Shown here piece by piece: positions 20,098 through 28,305 of a DNA stretch of 64,000 bases. The translations under genes were made by a program, and so were the position numbers. The notes beneath the pieces are model-generated. The model was not told the origin of the DNA and ran no database searches. It saw only the letters and a program-made list of their open reading frames with translations. Positions within the stretch are counted from its first letter, which is position 1, and every line of letters starts with the position of its first letter. This DNA is from UBA987 sp002292105 (GTDB lineage Bacteria > Bacteroidota > Bacteroidia > NS11-12g > UBA9320): NCBI GenBank assembly GCA_943846675.1, contig OX044357.1:496001-560000 (forward strand). Direction: 5' to 3'.

Positions 20098-20895
20098 TTA
20101 TTCAAAATTCATGAGTAGAAATCGGTAATATTTAAAAGACGTTTTGTCGGCGTTTTTTGCTGCTTTTCGTCCCTTTCTATGTTTCATATTTCTATGCCCG
20201 CATTTGCCTTCACAACCATCCGTATGTTCCGCCTTTATTTCATTCAAATCAGCTTCCCACGTTGCTTGTAAAGGAGCGAGGTCTTCTTCAATTGTTTCAA
20301 GTTCTGCCTTATGAGCGAGAATTATTGGATCAAGTGTCGTAGCTATTTTTTCTTTTTTGGCCTTACGTTCATCTTGGCTTAATTTACCTTTTGACCCAGA
20401 CTCCTTGTGTGCTCTACGCATTGTTTTAACTTCGGTTCTGAGCGCCGCAATTGTGGCCTTTTCATCTTCCGTTAGGTTGATTTCAAACTCAGCGCGTTTG
20501 GTTTTTAGTGTGGGTTTGATTTGCTCATTTTTATACTTTTTTAAAGCTTCATGCATTTCTTTGATTTCTGCACGATGTGCTTCCCGCGATTTTTTTAAAA
20601 TTTCAACTTGTTCGTCAGTTAGAATTGCTTCGATATCAGCTTTGTGCTGTTTTCTAAGCGATTTCATCGCCTCTCTATCCTTATTCATTCTGGCGTCCTT
20701 CATTTTAATCTTTAAGGCTTCCTGAAGAGACTGGATTTGACTTTCCTGCTCGTCTGATAGGTCAACAATAGAATCTAATCTTTCGATATGTTTTTTCATC
20801 ATGTCTCCATGCTGATGATGCTCTCTTGGACCTTGTGCAATCGCTAAGCTTGCCCCTAGGACAATCAACAAAGCGGTGTTTCTCAATTTTTTCAT
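20098..20895 (-). CDS. Long Spy/CpxP-like periplasmic protein
   Basis: The 265-residue product has a signal peptide (about 1-21, ending AIAQG) and is almost wholly helical and charged, rich in K, E and H. It contains repeated LTxxQ-like motifs: LSDEQESQ near residue 46, LTDEQVEIL near 92, LTEDEKATI near 141 and LSQDERK near 174. The LTxxQ motif defines the Spy/CpxP periplasmic chaperone and metal-resistance family, whose members are usually 150-170 residues, so this looks like a double-length form. The histidine-rich N-terminus (HHQHGD) and C-terminal CEGKCGHRNMKH could bind metal. It is last in the sigma-factor operon. A role in envelope stress is inferred. Confidence 0.72.
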   Translation of the reverse strand: MKKLRNTALLIVLGASLAIAQGPREHHQHGDMMKKHIERLDSIVDLSDEQESQIQSLQEALKIKMKDARMNKDREAMKSLRKQHKADIEAILTDEQVEILKKSREAHRAEIKEMHEALKKYKNEQIKPTLKTKRAEFEINLTEDEKATIAALRTEVKTMRRAHKESGSKGKLSQDERKAKKEKIATTLDPIILAHKAELETIEEDLAPLQATWEADLNEIKAEHTDGCEGKCGHRNMKHRKGRKAAKNADKTSFKYYRFLLMNFE

Positions 20896-20935
20896 TTATC
20901 TTATATTTACTAGTTTGACAGTTTGTGTTGTCTTA

Positions 20936-21337
20936 TTATTCCGGCCTTTGCGGTCGATGAGGAGGTCTTCGTCGACGTTTTCGCTCTTTTAAACGGTTTT
21001 CAAACCGCTCAACTTTTTTTATTTGCTTCTCGTCAAGACCAACCTTTAACTCACTGAAAAGTGTTTCAAATTCCACACGGCGTTTCTGAAACATAGCTTG
21101 ATCCATTTCGCGCATTCTTTTCATATGCTTACTAAAAACGTCGTTAAACACAACTTGTTGTTCTGGAGATAACGACAATTTCTCCTCCAGTCGTTCTTTG
21201 AATTTGGGTGGTTTTTGTAATTCGACTTTTTGATGAATACGTTTCTTTGTAATTCTACCTGCAGCGAAAAAACCAATCACTACGCCCAAAGTGAGGCAGA
21301 TTGTACCGATTAATAGAATGCGTAAATTTGTTTTCAT
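20936..21337 (-). CDS. Small Spy/CpxP-like membrane-anchored protein
   Basis: The start is taken at ATG 21337 (MKTNLR), five bases after the upstream stop, because the upstream ATG at 21364 would put a charged stretch before the membrane helix. The product has about 133 residues. One transmembrane helix (about 8-28, GTICLTLGVVIGFFAAG) is followed by an amphipathic helical domain with LSPEQQVVFNDVFSKH, an LTxxQ-type motif, and a very basic tail RKRRRRPPHRPQRPE. It resembles periplasmic zinc-resistance/CpxP-type proteins that accompany ECF sigma factors in Bacteroidota. It probably senses or buffers envelope stress for the upstream sigma/anti-sigma pair. This is inferred from context. Confidence 0.65.
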   Translation of the reverse strand: MKTNLRILLIGTICLTLGVVIGFFAAGRITKKRIHQKVELQKPPKFKERLEEKLSLSPEQQVVFNDVFSKHMKRMREMDQAMFQKRRVEFETLFSELKVGLDEKQIKKVERFENRLKERKRRRRPPHRPQRPE

Positions 21338-21342
21338 ACGTC

Positions 21343-21648
21343 TTAATTTAATTCCAGGTCCCAAGCACTATACGTGCTGTATGATTGACTAATTTCTATA
21401 TCGCTGTACTCAGATAAACCTAATACTGAATCTACAGACAATGTTCCATCTAAGGCATACAGCGAAATCAAACAACCAACAAAACAGGCTACAGCAACTT
21501 TCCATACACGATGTTGCCATAAGCTAATAATTTTAACTTCTTGGTTACCAAGCGCTCTGATTTTTGCCATTACACTTTCCGTGAAATTTTCATTGAAAAC
21601 TTCCGAATCTTGTTTTTGTGCGTGTAACATTTTTTCTAAATCAATCAT
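21343..21648 (-). CDS. Short single-helix membrane protein, candidate anti-sigma factor
   Basis: The 101-residue product has a soluble N-terminal part (DLEKMLHAQKQDSEVFNENF, then ESVMAKI), one transmembrane helix near residues 49-66 (VWKVAVACFVGCLISLYAL), and a short acidic extracytoplasmic tail. It overlaps the end of the sigma-factor gene by eight bases, so the two are translationally coupled. N-terminal cytoplasmic domain plus one helix is the layout of membrane anti-sigma factors, but no zinc-binding HxxxCxxC motif is present. The function is inferred from position. The tail would be very short as a sensor, so the downstream CpxP-like protein may do the sensing. Confidence 0.6.
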   Translation of the reverse strand: MIDLEKMLHAQKQDSEVFNENFTESVMAKIRALGNQEVKIISLWQHRVWKVAVACFVGCLISLYALDGTLSVDSVLGLSEYSDIEISQSYSTYSAWDLELN

Positions 21649-22204
21649 CTTTCAATGTGTATTTATTTAGGGTTTCTTTCATTTTCTTCATCGCCCTGTT
21701 TAGTTTAGACATAACGGTGCCCTCTGCTATTCCCAACATAGATGAAGTTTCTTTTACTGAGTATCCTTCAATCATGCGCAATACAACAACACTCCTTGAT
21801 TCAGGTGTAAGGTGTTGTAACGCAATCTGAACCAATTCGTTGGTTTCCATTTTTTTGCTGATTGAAGTTTCTTGAGATTCAAAGGCATTGTGATGGTCCT
21901 CCTGCTCAAAGAAGCGTTTTCGTCGCCTTTTGATTGAATCAAGTTTGTTTAGTGATAAATTGATTGCAATCCGGGTGATATAAGTGGATAGCGCGCTGTT
22001 AAAATTGTATTGATCGAGTGACTTGAACAATCGGATAAACGTTTCTTGACCAACCTCTTCTGCAGTGTTTTTGTCCTTCACCATTTTAAAGCAAATGGCG
22101 GCAACTCTGTCTTTGTAGCGATTCACAATATGCGCAAACAACTCTTGTTCACCGTTAAGTATACGGTCGATGAGTTCCTTGTCGCTATGGTTCGGATTTG
22201 TCAA
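21641..22204 (-). CDS. ECF-type RNA polymerase sigma factor
   Basis: The 187-residue product has region 2 (ELIDRILNGEQELFAHIVNRY, AEEVGQETFIRLFKSLDQY) and region 4 (LTPESRSVVVLRMIEGYSVKE, then AEGTVMSKLNRAMKKM). These are the two domains of sigma-70 extracytoplasmic-function factors. The start is a TTG; no ATG is in frame between it and the upstream stop codon. It heads an operon with a candidate anti-sigma gene and two Spy/CpxP-like genes, so it probably activates an envelope stress response that includes its own operon. Confidence 0.9.
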   Translation of the reverse strand: MTNPNHSDKELIDRILNGEQELFAHIVNRYKDRVAAICFKMVKDKNTAEEVGQETFIRLFKSLDQYNFNSALSTYITRIAINLSLNKLDSIKRRRKRFFEQEDHHNAFESQETSISKKMETNELVQIALQHLTPESRSVVVLRMIEGYSVKETSSMLGIAEGTVMSKLNRAMKKMKETLNKYTLKDD

Positions 22205-22257
22205 GTGATTACACGCTATAAACCATTAGACATTCTATACTCCATTTTGATTCCCTT

Positions 22258-23631
22258 TTAGGAAGTTGCAAATTGAACAATGTTTTTGGCAGGCACAGAC
22301 TGGAGCTGCGCATTTAAAATGTGTTGTATTTCTGCATTGTGTTTTTGAGGAATAATGGTGTCTAAAATATCCTCAATGGTGTTAGATTGGTTTAATGGAT
22401 CTACAAATCCATACCCTTTATAAATACCGCTTTCAACATAAATAAATGCTTTCTCTTCCCGTGACCTTCCTTTCAGCCAGACTAAGTATGTGCCGCATTG
22501 CAGGGTAAAACTTTCGATGGCAGATTCAACACGTTTGTTATACGTTTTAACATCTTCTTTGCCCACACAAATGCCGTAACACCTTCCCAACTGATGATCA
22601 AAACAGGCCTCTTTGGTGGTTTGAAGACCGGTCATTTTGGAACACAAATTGAACGACTCAACAAGCGCTCTCAAAAATGTTTTGGCCCGCGTGGTATTCG
22701 AAAAAGAGGCAATCGGCTTGTCTAAAAATTTCCGATTTTTAACTACATCCATCCTTAGCACGCCTTTTTGGTCGTGATACTGATACAGTGCGTATCCAGT
22801 GCCAGAATATTTTTGAGCTCTATTAAATTCAGGAAAGTGGTTTTTGATTTCTGCCGCTTCAACCAATAACGCCAAGAACTCCGATCCAGTAATCTGATAA
22901 GTGATGTCGTGAATTTGATTTTTAAACGTCAACTTGCGCATACTATTATCCGCAAAGTGGCCACTTATACGTGTTCTTATTTCTTTTGATTTACCCACAT
23001 AAATGACCTTCCCTTCGGCATTGTGCATGTAGTAAACGCCGGCTTGGTCAGGTAGGTTCTCAAAAGTTTCTCGTGGTAAGTGCGGTGGTAAGCTACCTTC
23101 TTTGTTTTTGCCTTTGGCCGCGGTTTCAACCTGAGACTTGCCTTTGTTGAGCAACATTTCTAATAGAATGGTGGTTGCCTTGGCGTCGCCTGTGGCTCTG
23201 TGTCTATCGTGAATCGGGATATTCAACGACACACATAGTTTGCCTAAGCTATACGACTTTAAACCTGGAAATATTTTACGACTCAAACGAACCGTACAGG
23301 CTTTTTTGCGCCTAAAATCTGCGCCAAGCTCCTTAAATTCACTCCGAATAATGTTATAGTCGAAAGCAACATTATGGGCTACAAAAACTCTATTTTCAGT
23401 TATTTGATGGACTTCTTTGGCAATTTCAAAAAAGCGCGGAGCACCGGCCACCATGTCGTTATCAATGCCTGTTAACTTCGTTATAAAAGGAGGAATTGAG
23501 CATTCTGGATTTACCAACGACGCATAAGAGTCTACCACTTTTTTCTCTTCGTCATCGTATACATAAATGGCTACCTCAGTAACTTTATTTGATTGACCAG
23601 TAGTTTCTATATCAACAACGGCGTATTGCAC
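22258..23631 (-). CDS. DnaQ-type 3'-5' exonuclease fused to a UvrC-like GIY-YIG nuclease domain
   Basis: The 457-residue protein begins (GTG start) with a DEDDh exonuclease domain, with DIETTG at residues 7-12, HNVAFDYNII and HRATGDAKATT, the layout of the DNA polymerase III epsilon family. From about residue 200 there is a GIY-YIG domain (GVYYMHNAEGKVIYVGKS) like the UvrC N-terminus or Cho. The C-terminal third carries a UvrC-like CFDHQLGRCYGIC cysteine segment near residue 340. Such fusions occur in Bacteroidota and Actinobacteria and are thought to act in DNA repair. UvrB-binding and helix-hairpin-helix domains are absent. A TAACTTTG box lies four bases before the start, so it need not depend on the paa operon. 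Confidence 0.87.
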   Translation of the reverse strand: MQYAVVDIETTGQSNKVTEVAIYVYDDEEKKVVDSYASLVNPECSIPPFITKLTGIDNDMVAGAPRFFEIAKEVHQITENRVFVAHNVAFDYNIIRSEFKELGADFRRKKACTVRLSRKIFPGLKSYSLGKLCVSLNIPIHDRHRATGDAKATTILLEMLLNKGKSQVETAAKGKNKEGSLPPHLPRETFENLPDQAGVYYMHNAEGKVIYVGKSKEIRTRISGHFADNSMRKLTFKNQIHDITYQITGSEFLALLVEAAEIKNHFPEFNRAQKYSGTGYALYQYHDQKGVLRMDVVKNRKFLDKPIASFSNTTRAKTFLRALVESFNLCSKMTGLQTTKEACFDHQLGRCYGICVGKEDVKTYNKRVESAIESFTLQCGTYLVWLKGRSREEKAFIYVESGIYKGYGFVDPLNQSNTIEDILDTIIPQKHNAEIQHILNAQLQSVPAKNIVQFATS

Positions 23632-23635
23632 TAAA

Positions 23636-23643
23636 CAAAGTTA
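23636..23643 (-). promoter_or_regulatory. Candidate -7 box for the exonuclease/GIY-YIG gene
   Basis: TAACTTTG on the minus strand ends four bases before the GTG start, which would give an essentially leaderless mRNA. No -33 partner is seen at the expected spacing. Confidence 0.35.
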
Positions 23644-23661
23644 CATAATCTGTGGCAAGAC

Positions 23662-24165
23662 TTACACCGGTTTAAACCCTTCAAAAGCTTGTTTGCAATT
23701 GTTGCAGTAATGCAGGCTTCTACATAGGGTTGGTCCAAAAGGGCTTTTCAACATGGTGTTTCTGCTAGAGCAGTAGGGGCAAGGTGTATCTGACAATACA
23801 TCTAACTCCATATACCCCACATTTTGTTTTGGCGGCGCTAAGCCATGTTGAAGCAAGGCTTTACGCCCGTCTTCAGAAATCATGTCTGTCGTCCAAGTAG
23901 TTTCAAAACTCGTGTTGACTGTTACCTCTCCAATGTCGTCCAGCTTCTGTAAGCGTTCTATGACCAGATCCTCCATGATTTTTAAGGCTGGACAGCCCGC
24001 AAATGTTGGCGTTAGTGTTACGTGAACATCGTTCTGATCGGTAACACTGATTTTGGTAACGATGCCTAAATCAACGATAGAAATAGGGGGTATTTCAGGA
24101 TCCTTAACTTCTTTAAGGAAATTTCTTATATCTGATTCGTTATATAGCGTGTCGACCTTAGCCAT
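23662..24165 (-). CDS. paaD: 1,2-phenylacetyl-CoA epoxidase subunit PaaD
   Basis: The start is ATG 24165, which shares its A with the TAA stop of paaC (TAATG), so translation is coupled. The 167-residue protein has the MIP18/DUF59 fold (DIRNFLKEVKDPEIPPISIVDLG, TPTFAGCPALKIME) and a C-terminal zinc-ribbon-like tail (CPYCSSRN, CNNCKQAF). PaaD is needed for assembly or maturation of the phenylacetyl-CoA epoxidase rather than for the oxygenase core itself. It is the last paa gene in this operon. Confidence 0.92.
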   Translation of the reverse strand: MAKVDTLYNESDIRNFLKEVKDPEIPPISIVDLGIVTKISVTDQNDVHVTLTPTFAGCPALKIMEDLVIERLQKLDDIGEVTVNTSFETTWTTDMISEDGRKALLQHGLAPPKQNVGYMELDVLSDTPCPYCSSRNTMLKSPFGPTLCRSLHYCNNCKQAFEGFKPV

Positions 24166-24932
24166 TACCAATCGGCGGTTGGGTCAATCGAATACACTTC
24201 AGTCATTTCATCCAATAGCGGTTGTAAATGAGCCGTGTGTTTTCCTTTTCTGCCGCCATATTCAGCCGTAACACCAGCAGGGATTGTTAGGCCAGCTTTA
24301 TTCAATAGAGCGGTTACTTCTTCTAACCATTTTGCTTCTAACACAGCTTCCCCTTCGAATATGCTCGCTTCTTTTAAAACGTCTTCTGAATCACCAGGTT
24401 CGAAAATGCCTAGGGCCAAAGGCCAAGCCTCGTTTAATGCGTTCTGCATTCTCGCTTTACTTTCTTCATTGCCAGTTGCCAATTGTTGCAGCCAAGTGTT
24501 GGCATGCATGGTGTGGTATTTGATTTCGCCTTTAAATTTTTTAGCCAATAGTGCTAAGTTTTCATAACTAGACTCTACCAACATTTCAAATCTTACAGCT
24601 TCAGCCATGTCGAATAAAAAATGTCGAATTAAACTGAAATCATATTCACCAATAGGCAATTCTAACAAATGGCAACAGTGGAATTGGTTTTCGTTTCTTG
24701 TAAAAGCAACCGTGTCTGCATCCGCTTCACCTAATTCGTGTAAGAGGTTATACAAATGCTCGCTCTGGCCTAATTTGTCTTGGGCCATGCTGCTGAATGC
24801 AATATCTTCTTCTAGGATAGGACCTAATCCTGTCCATTCGCTATTTCTATGACCAATTATTAACTGATCATCAGCCATCTTATAGATTAAGTCTTTGGCT
24901 GCTTCAACGTGTTTGTCGTTAAAAAAATCCAT
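24165..24932 (-). CDS. paaC: 1,2-phenylacetyl-CoA epoxidase structural subunit PaaC
   Basis: The 255-residue helical, ferritin-like protein matches PaaC, the non-catalytic partner that stabilises the diiron subunit PaaA. Recognisable parts are LIIGHRNSEWTGLGPILEED near the N-terminus, MAQDKLGQSEHLY, and the C-terminal GGRKGKHTAHL then LLDEMTEVY. It lies one base after paaB and overlaps paaD by one base, so it is part of a tightly coupled operon. Confidence 0.94.
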   Translation of the reverse strand: MDFFNDKHVEAAKDLIYKMADDQLIIGHRNSEWTGLGPILEEDIAFSSMAQDKLGQSEHLYNLLHELGEADADTVAFTRNENQFHCCHLLELPIGEYDFSLIRHFLFDMAEAVRFEMLVESSYENLALLAKKFKGEIKYHTMHANTWLQQLATGNEESKARMQNALNEAWPLALGIFEPGDSEDVLKEASIFEGEAVLEAKWLEEVTALLNKAGLTIPAGVTAEYGGRKGKHTAHLQPLLDEMTEVYSIDPTADW

Positions 24933-24933
24933 G

Positions 24934-25302
24934 TTATGCTTTTACTCTTTCCTTATATGCTTTAATTCGATCCATTACCTTGTACGAGGCAGGGTCACGA
25001 TGAAATTTCTCTGGAGTGGTTTCAAAAATGTCTTGATCAAAATAATCTGTTGCTGAAACGTGCTCAGAGGATACCACCCAGATGTTGGCGGTTTCACCTC
25101 TCCTTGCATATTGTTCTTTTGCATAGAGGATGGCCATATCTGCATTTGGTGCATGCACGACACCAACGTGCACGTGCTGCTGACCGCGTTTAGTTTGGTG
25201 AAATACTTCAAACGTTTGAAATTGGTCCATTTCTTTCAATGGTTCAATAGCATCGTGTGTAAGTTTTGCTCGATCTATTCGAGGGTCTAAAGACTTTATC
25301 AT
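24934..25302 (-). CDS. paaB: 1,2-phenylacetyl-CoA epoxidase subunit PaaB
   Basis: The 122-residue product has the PaaB pattern FEVFHQTKRGQQHVHVGVVH, then NADMAILYAKEQYARRGE and IWVVSSEHV. It is about 25 residues longer than the E. coli protein because of an N-terminal extension and a C-terminal tail. PaaB helps bridge PaaAC heterodimers in the epoxidase. Its ATG overlaps the TGA of the upstream T9SS gene (ATGA), so its translation is probably coupled to an unrelated secreted protein. Confidence 0.93.
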   Translation of the reverse strand: MIKSLDPRIDRAKLTHDAIEPLKEMDQFQTFEVFHQTKRGQQHVHVGVVHAPNADMAILYAKEQYARRGETANIWVVSSEHVSATDYFDQDIFETTPEKFHRDPASYKVMDRIKAYKERVKA

Positions 25303-26678
25303 TCTTTAATTAATATTTTGGTCGTTTTAACATGTTTGCCCGAGATGTGTAAGACATACACACCAGGCAGTTGATTTGACAAGTCAATTGTCATATTGCG
25401 CTCTAAGACGCCATCTATTATCGGCTTACCAAGTACATCAATGATGCTATAATCAGCACCAATCATTTGGTCAATACCAGACAAATGGATTGTATTTGTA
25501 AAAGGGTTAGGGTATACAGTTAGTTTATTCAGGTTGAGGTCGAAAACGCTAGAGTTTTTGTCAGAAAATTTAAGATCGTCAACCAGTAACCACGTTCCGT
25601 TACCACGAGATTCGTCTGGATTGGAAGACGCAACAAAAATCGCCGCACTGTCGGGTGTTAAGCTTGGCAACAAGTAGTCAATTTCTTGTGCAAAGTAGGT
25701 GTAAGAAGAAGCTTTCTTGTGCGCAACAAACTGTGCTGTTCCAATGGGGATGCCAGATTTGTATAAGAAAGCAGCAAAAAAGGCACTATCTCCATTAACA
25801 GGGTTGTATTGATAGTATCCTTCAAAATATTTCCATCGATTTGAGATAGGGAAGGAAGCGCGTTCAAAATCTTGCAAACTATTTCCAACCAAAATCATCC
25901 CTGGTAGGAGGTCTCCATTTAATTCTTTGGTGGTTAGCTCCACTGCTTTCGTACCTGAGCGTCCTTTGTTTGATTGGGCAACAATAGGTGTGGCAAATTG
26001 GTAACCTGATATGTCAATTAGATAGTCGTCTGTGGTATACCAGCCTTTCAAATCATCCCGCGTTTCGGTTGTCCAGTTCTCAAAATCTCCATTTGGCAGT
26101 TCCTTATTCCGTGTCGAAATGGTAGAAAAATGTACATCATCAATGATGATGTAGCCGTCCCCGTTAAATTGTTGCGTTTCCAGATTTAATGAACTCACCA
26201 CTAACGCGACTGTGTCTGGGTTTGTACTTAAATTCCAAGTAATGGGTACTGAAAAACTGGCAAAGGTGTCATTGCTGTTGCCTTCTATGTCGAGGCCTGC
26301 ATATGCGATGGTGTTGCCTTTGTAACTGAAAAGGCAAGCAATTTGGGCTCTATCCCCAAGCGCCAAGTCGAATTTGGCTTTAAATCGAAGACTTAACGGC
26401 TGCTCGTCGTATGGAACACCAGAAAGTTTGTCGCCAATGAACGGGCCAGTTGAAATAAAACCTCTTGTTTTGCTAGAGGCAATATTCTCAAGGCGCAATG
26501 CTTTTGAGCCTTTTACGGCATCCGAACTAGAAGTTACGTTGCCGCTGACATCCCAATTGTCAACTACTTGAGTTTGGTGAACACCCCAATCTTCAAAATT
26601 TCCGTTAGGAATATTTTGTTGCCCGAAGGCAAAAGTTACAACTAGCAGCGCCAACAGCAAGTTGAACAGTTTTATCAT
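25299..26678 (-). CDS. Secreted beta-rich protein with T9SS type A sorting domain, inside the paa operon
   Basis: The start is taken at ATG 26678 (MIKLFN), giving 459 residues with a signal peptide ending FAFGQ. The body is two similar carbohydrate-binding-like modules, each opening with PNGNFEDW (IPNGNFEDWGVHQTQ and LPNGDFENWTTET) and each with a DDVHFS/DDLKFS strand. This is typical of Bacteroidota surface proteins that bind or decorate glycans. A type A sorting domain closes it (VYPNPFTN, then TTKILIKE). It lies between paaA (49-base gap) and paaB (four-base overlap), so it is transcribed and translated with a cytoplasmic catabolic complex. No function is recognised. Confidence 0.8.
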   Translation of the reverse strand: MIKLFNLLLALLVVTFAFGQQNIPNGNFEDWGVHQTQVVDNWDVSGNVTSSSDAVKGSKALRLENIASSKTRGFISTGPFIGDKLSGVPYDEQPLSLRFKAKFDLALGDRAQIACLFSYKGNTIAYAGLDIEGNSNDTFASFSVPITWNLSTNPDTVALVVSSLNLETQQFNGDGYIIIDDVHFSTISTRNKELPNGDFENWTTETRDDLKGWYTTDDYLIDISGYQFATPIVAQSNKGRSGTKAVELTTKELNGDLLPGMILVGNSLQDFERASFPISNRWKYFEGYYQYNPVNGDSAFFAAFLYKSGIPIGTAQFVAHKKASSYTYFAQEIDYLLPSLTPDSAAIFVASSNPDESRGNGTWLLVDDLKFSDKNSSVFDLNLNKLTVYPNPFTNTIHLSGIDQMIGADYSIIDVLGKPIIDGVLERNMTIDLSNQLPGVYVLHISGKHVKTTKILIKE

Positions 26679-26727
26679 ATGATTGAAAGTCAGTGTCACC
26701 AAATTTAATGATTTGCAGTGAAATTGT

Positions 26728-27714
26728 TTATGCGAAAGGTCTTACATACGAAGCACCTTGCCCCATTATGGCTTTTCTTACCCAACGACCTTTCTCTTCA
26801 GCCATTCTTCGAACAGCAAGTCGCTCAGCATTGCATGGGCCGTCTCCATTAATTACACGTTTAAATTCTTCCCAATCCGGTTCGGTGTATTCCCACAAAT
26901 TGGTTTCTGCGTTTTTCTTCAAATTAGGATCAGGTAACACCAAGTCAAGGTCCCAAATTTTAGGCACATACATGTCTAAAAATGTTTGACGCATTTCGTC
27001 GTTCGAAGCCATTTTAACTTTCCAACCCATCAATATTTCTGAATGGACAGATATTTTATCGCTAGGGCCAAAGAAATGCATAATTGGTGGCCACCAACGC
27101 GTTAACGCATCTTGAACCATTTGTCGTTGCTTTGGCGTACCAGTGGCAAGGTGAACAACATTGTCGTGTCCGTACTTTAAATGAAATGATTCTTCATAAC
27201 AAATACGCTCTAACGCTCTACAATATGGGCCATAACTGCCTTTTGAGTTAGCCAATTGATTCACAATTGCACCGGCATCAATTAACCAGGCAATGACAGC
27301 TGAATCTGCCCAAGTCAATGCAGGGTAGTTAAATACGTTTGAATATTTTGACTTGCCTGTTATTAAGTCATTTATCATTTCTTCTCTTGGTTTGCCAAGT
27401 GTTTCAGCAGCCGAGTAAAGCAATTGAGCATGACCAACTTCATCTTGAACCTTGGCCATTAATGCCAATTTTCTTCTAAAACCGGGTGCTCTTGTAATCC
27501 ATGTGCCTTCTGGTAAAGCACCAATTATTTCTGAGTGCGCATGTTGCTCAATCATTCGAATTAACTGTTTGCGGTACATTTTTGGCATCCAGTCTTGCGG
27601 CTCAATTTTTTCACCCGCGTTGATTCTAGCTTCAAATTCTGCTAATTTGATTGGATCTTCATCCTTCAAAAAATCAGGTCTTTCATTCGGGTCGATGTAT
27701 GCGTTTCCGTACAT
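26728..27714 (-). CDS. paaA: 1,2-phenylacetyl-CoA epoxidase catalytic subunit PaaA
   Basis: The 328-residue protein is the diiron monooxygenase subunit. The ligands are visible as EIIGALPEG, KVQDEVGHAQLLY and CYEESFHLKYGHD, the paired EXXH-type motifs of the ferritin-like fold. With PaaB, PaaC and a PaaE reductase it epoxidises the aromatic ring of phenylacetyl-CoA, the key step of aerobic phenylacetate breakdown. PaaE is not in the window. The gene starts seven bases after paaR and must be read from the paaR promoter. Confidence 0.95.
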   Translation of the reverse strand: MYGNAYIDPNERPDFLKDEDPIKLAEFEARINAGEKIEPQDWMPKMYRKQLIRMIEQHAHSEIIGALPEGTWITRAPGFRRKLALMAKVQDEVGHAQLLYSAAETLGKPREEMINDLITGKSKYSNVFNYPALTWADSAVIAWLIDAGAIVNQLANSKGSYGPYCRALERICYEESFHLKYGHDNVVHLATGTPKQRQMVQDALTRWWPPIMHFFGPSDKISVHSEILMGWKVKMASNDEMRQTFLDMYVPKIWDLDLVLPDPNLKKNAETNLWEYTEPDWEEFKRVINGDGPCNAERLAVRRMAEEKGRWVRKAIMGQGASYVRPFA

Positions 27715-27721
27715 ATAAGTA

Positions 27722-28288
27722 TTATTTCTTTAATCCAGTAAAAGTAAAATTAAACAAGTTAGCTGCAATCTCGCTTGCCGATAACTTGCCATTTGGATCG
27801 TACCATTCTACAATCCAGTTGAGGCTTGATAAAATTGTAAGCGCCGCAAACTTCACGTCCACGTCGCTAAAAATCCCTTCGTCAATTCCGTTTTGAACAA
27901 TAACACGGAAGCCGTCTTCGTAAGCATTTCGTAATTCAATAAATTCCGATCGCCTAACTTCATTAAGGTGTCTCCAGTCGCGTTGGAACACAACTGCAGC
28001 TTCGATGTGATTGGTTAAGATGTTGACATGGGTGTCAACGGCCATTTTGAGCTTTTGTGCTGCGTCAAAGTAGATGTCATTGACTTCCTCAATTCCAGTT
28101 AGAAATTTTTCGGCCATCTCGAAACACGTGCGATCTAACAACTCTTCTTTGCCATTTATATGGCTGTATAAAGATGCTGGTTCAACACCTGCAGACTTGG
28201 CTATGTCTCTGACACTTGTGGCTGTGTAGCCTTTCTCCATAAAAAGTCGCTGTGCGATTTGAAGAATGGCGAGTTTTCTTTCTGTCAT
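27722..28288 (-). CDS. TetR-family regulator of the paa operon
   Basis: The start is taken at ATG 28288 (MTERKL), giving 188 residues. The N-terminal helix-turn-helix of TetR/AcrR regulators is clear (RLFMEKGYTATSVRDIAKSAG, then ASLYSHINGKEEL), followed by an all-helical ligand-binding half. It is the first gene of the paa operon, seven bases before paaA. A perfect-arm palindrome lies at its start codon, directly downstream of a consensus promoter, so the product very probably represses the whole operon including itself. Phenylacetyl-CoA or a related thioester is the likely inducer, by analogy with PaaR-type regulators. Confidence 0.88.
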   Translation of the reverse strand: MTERKLAILQIAQRLFMEKGYTATSVRDIAKSAGVEPASLYSHINGKEELLDRTCFEMAEKFLTGIEEVNDIYFDAAQKLKMAVDTHVNILTNHIEAAVVFQRDWRHLNEVRRSEFIELRNAYEDGFRVIVQNGIDEGIFSDVDVKFAALTILSSLNWIVEWYDPNGKLSASEIAANLFNFTFTGLKK

Positions 28289-28303
28289 AACGAACATTCG
28301 TTA
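28288..28303. promoter_or_regulatory. TetR-type operator at the paaR start
   Basis: TAACGAA and TTCGTTA form a perfect seven-base inverted repeat with a two-base CA centre. On the minus strand it lies immediately before the paaR ATG and two bases after the -7 box, covering the expected transcription start. This is where a TetR-type repressor would block transcription. Confidence 0.72.
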
Positions 28304-28305
28304 GG

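Noticed and set aside
20157..20725. Plus-strand ORFs of 61 and 122 codons opposite the Spy-like gene
   Set aside because: They mirror a charged helical gene on the minus strand; the hydrophobic translation is an artefact of antisense reading.
21337..21364. Upstream ATG (21364) as start of the small CpxP-like protein
   Set aside because: It would overlap the anti-sigma-like gene by 22 bases and place a basic segment before the signal-anchor helix; ATG 21337 follows the upstream stop by five bases.
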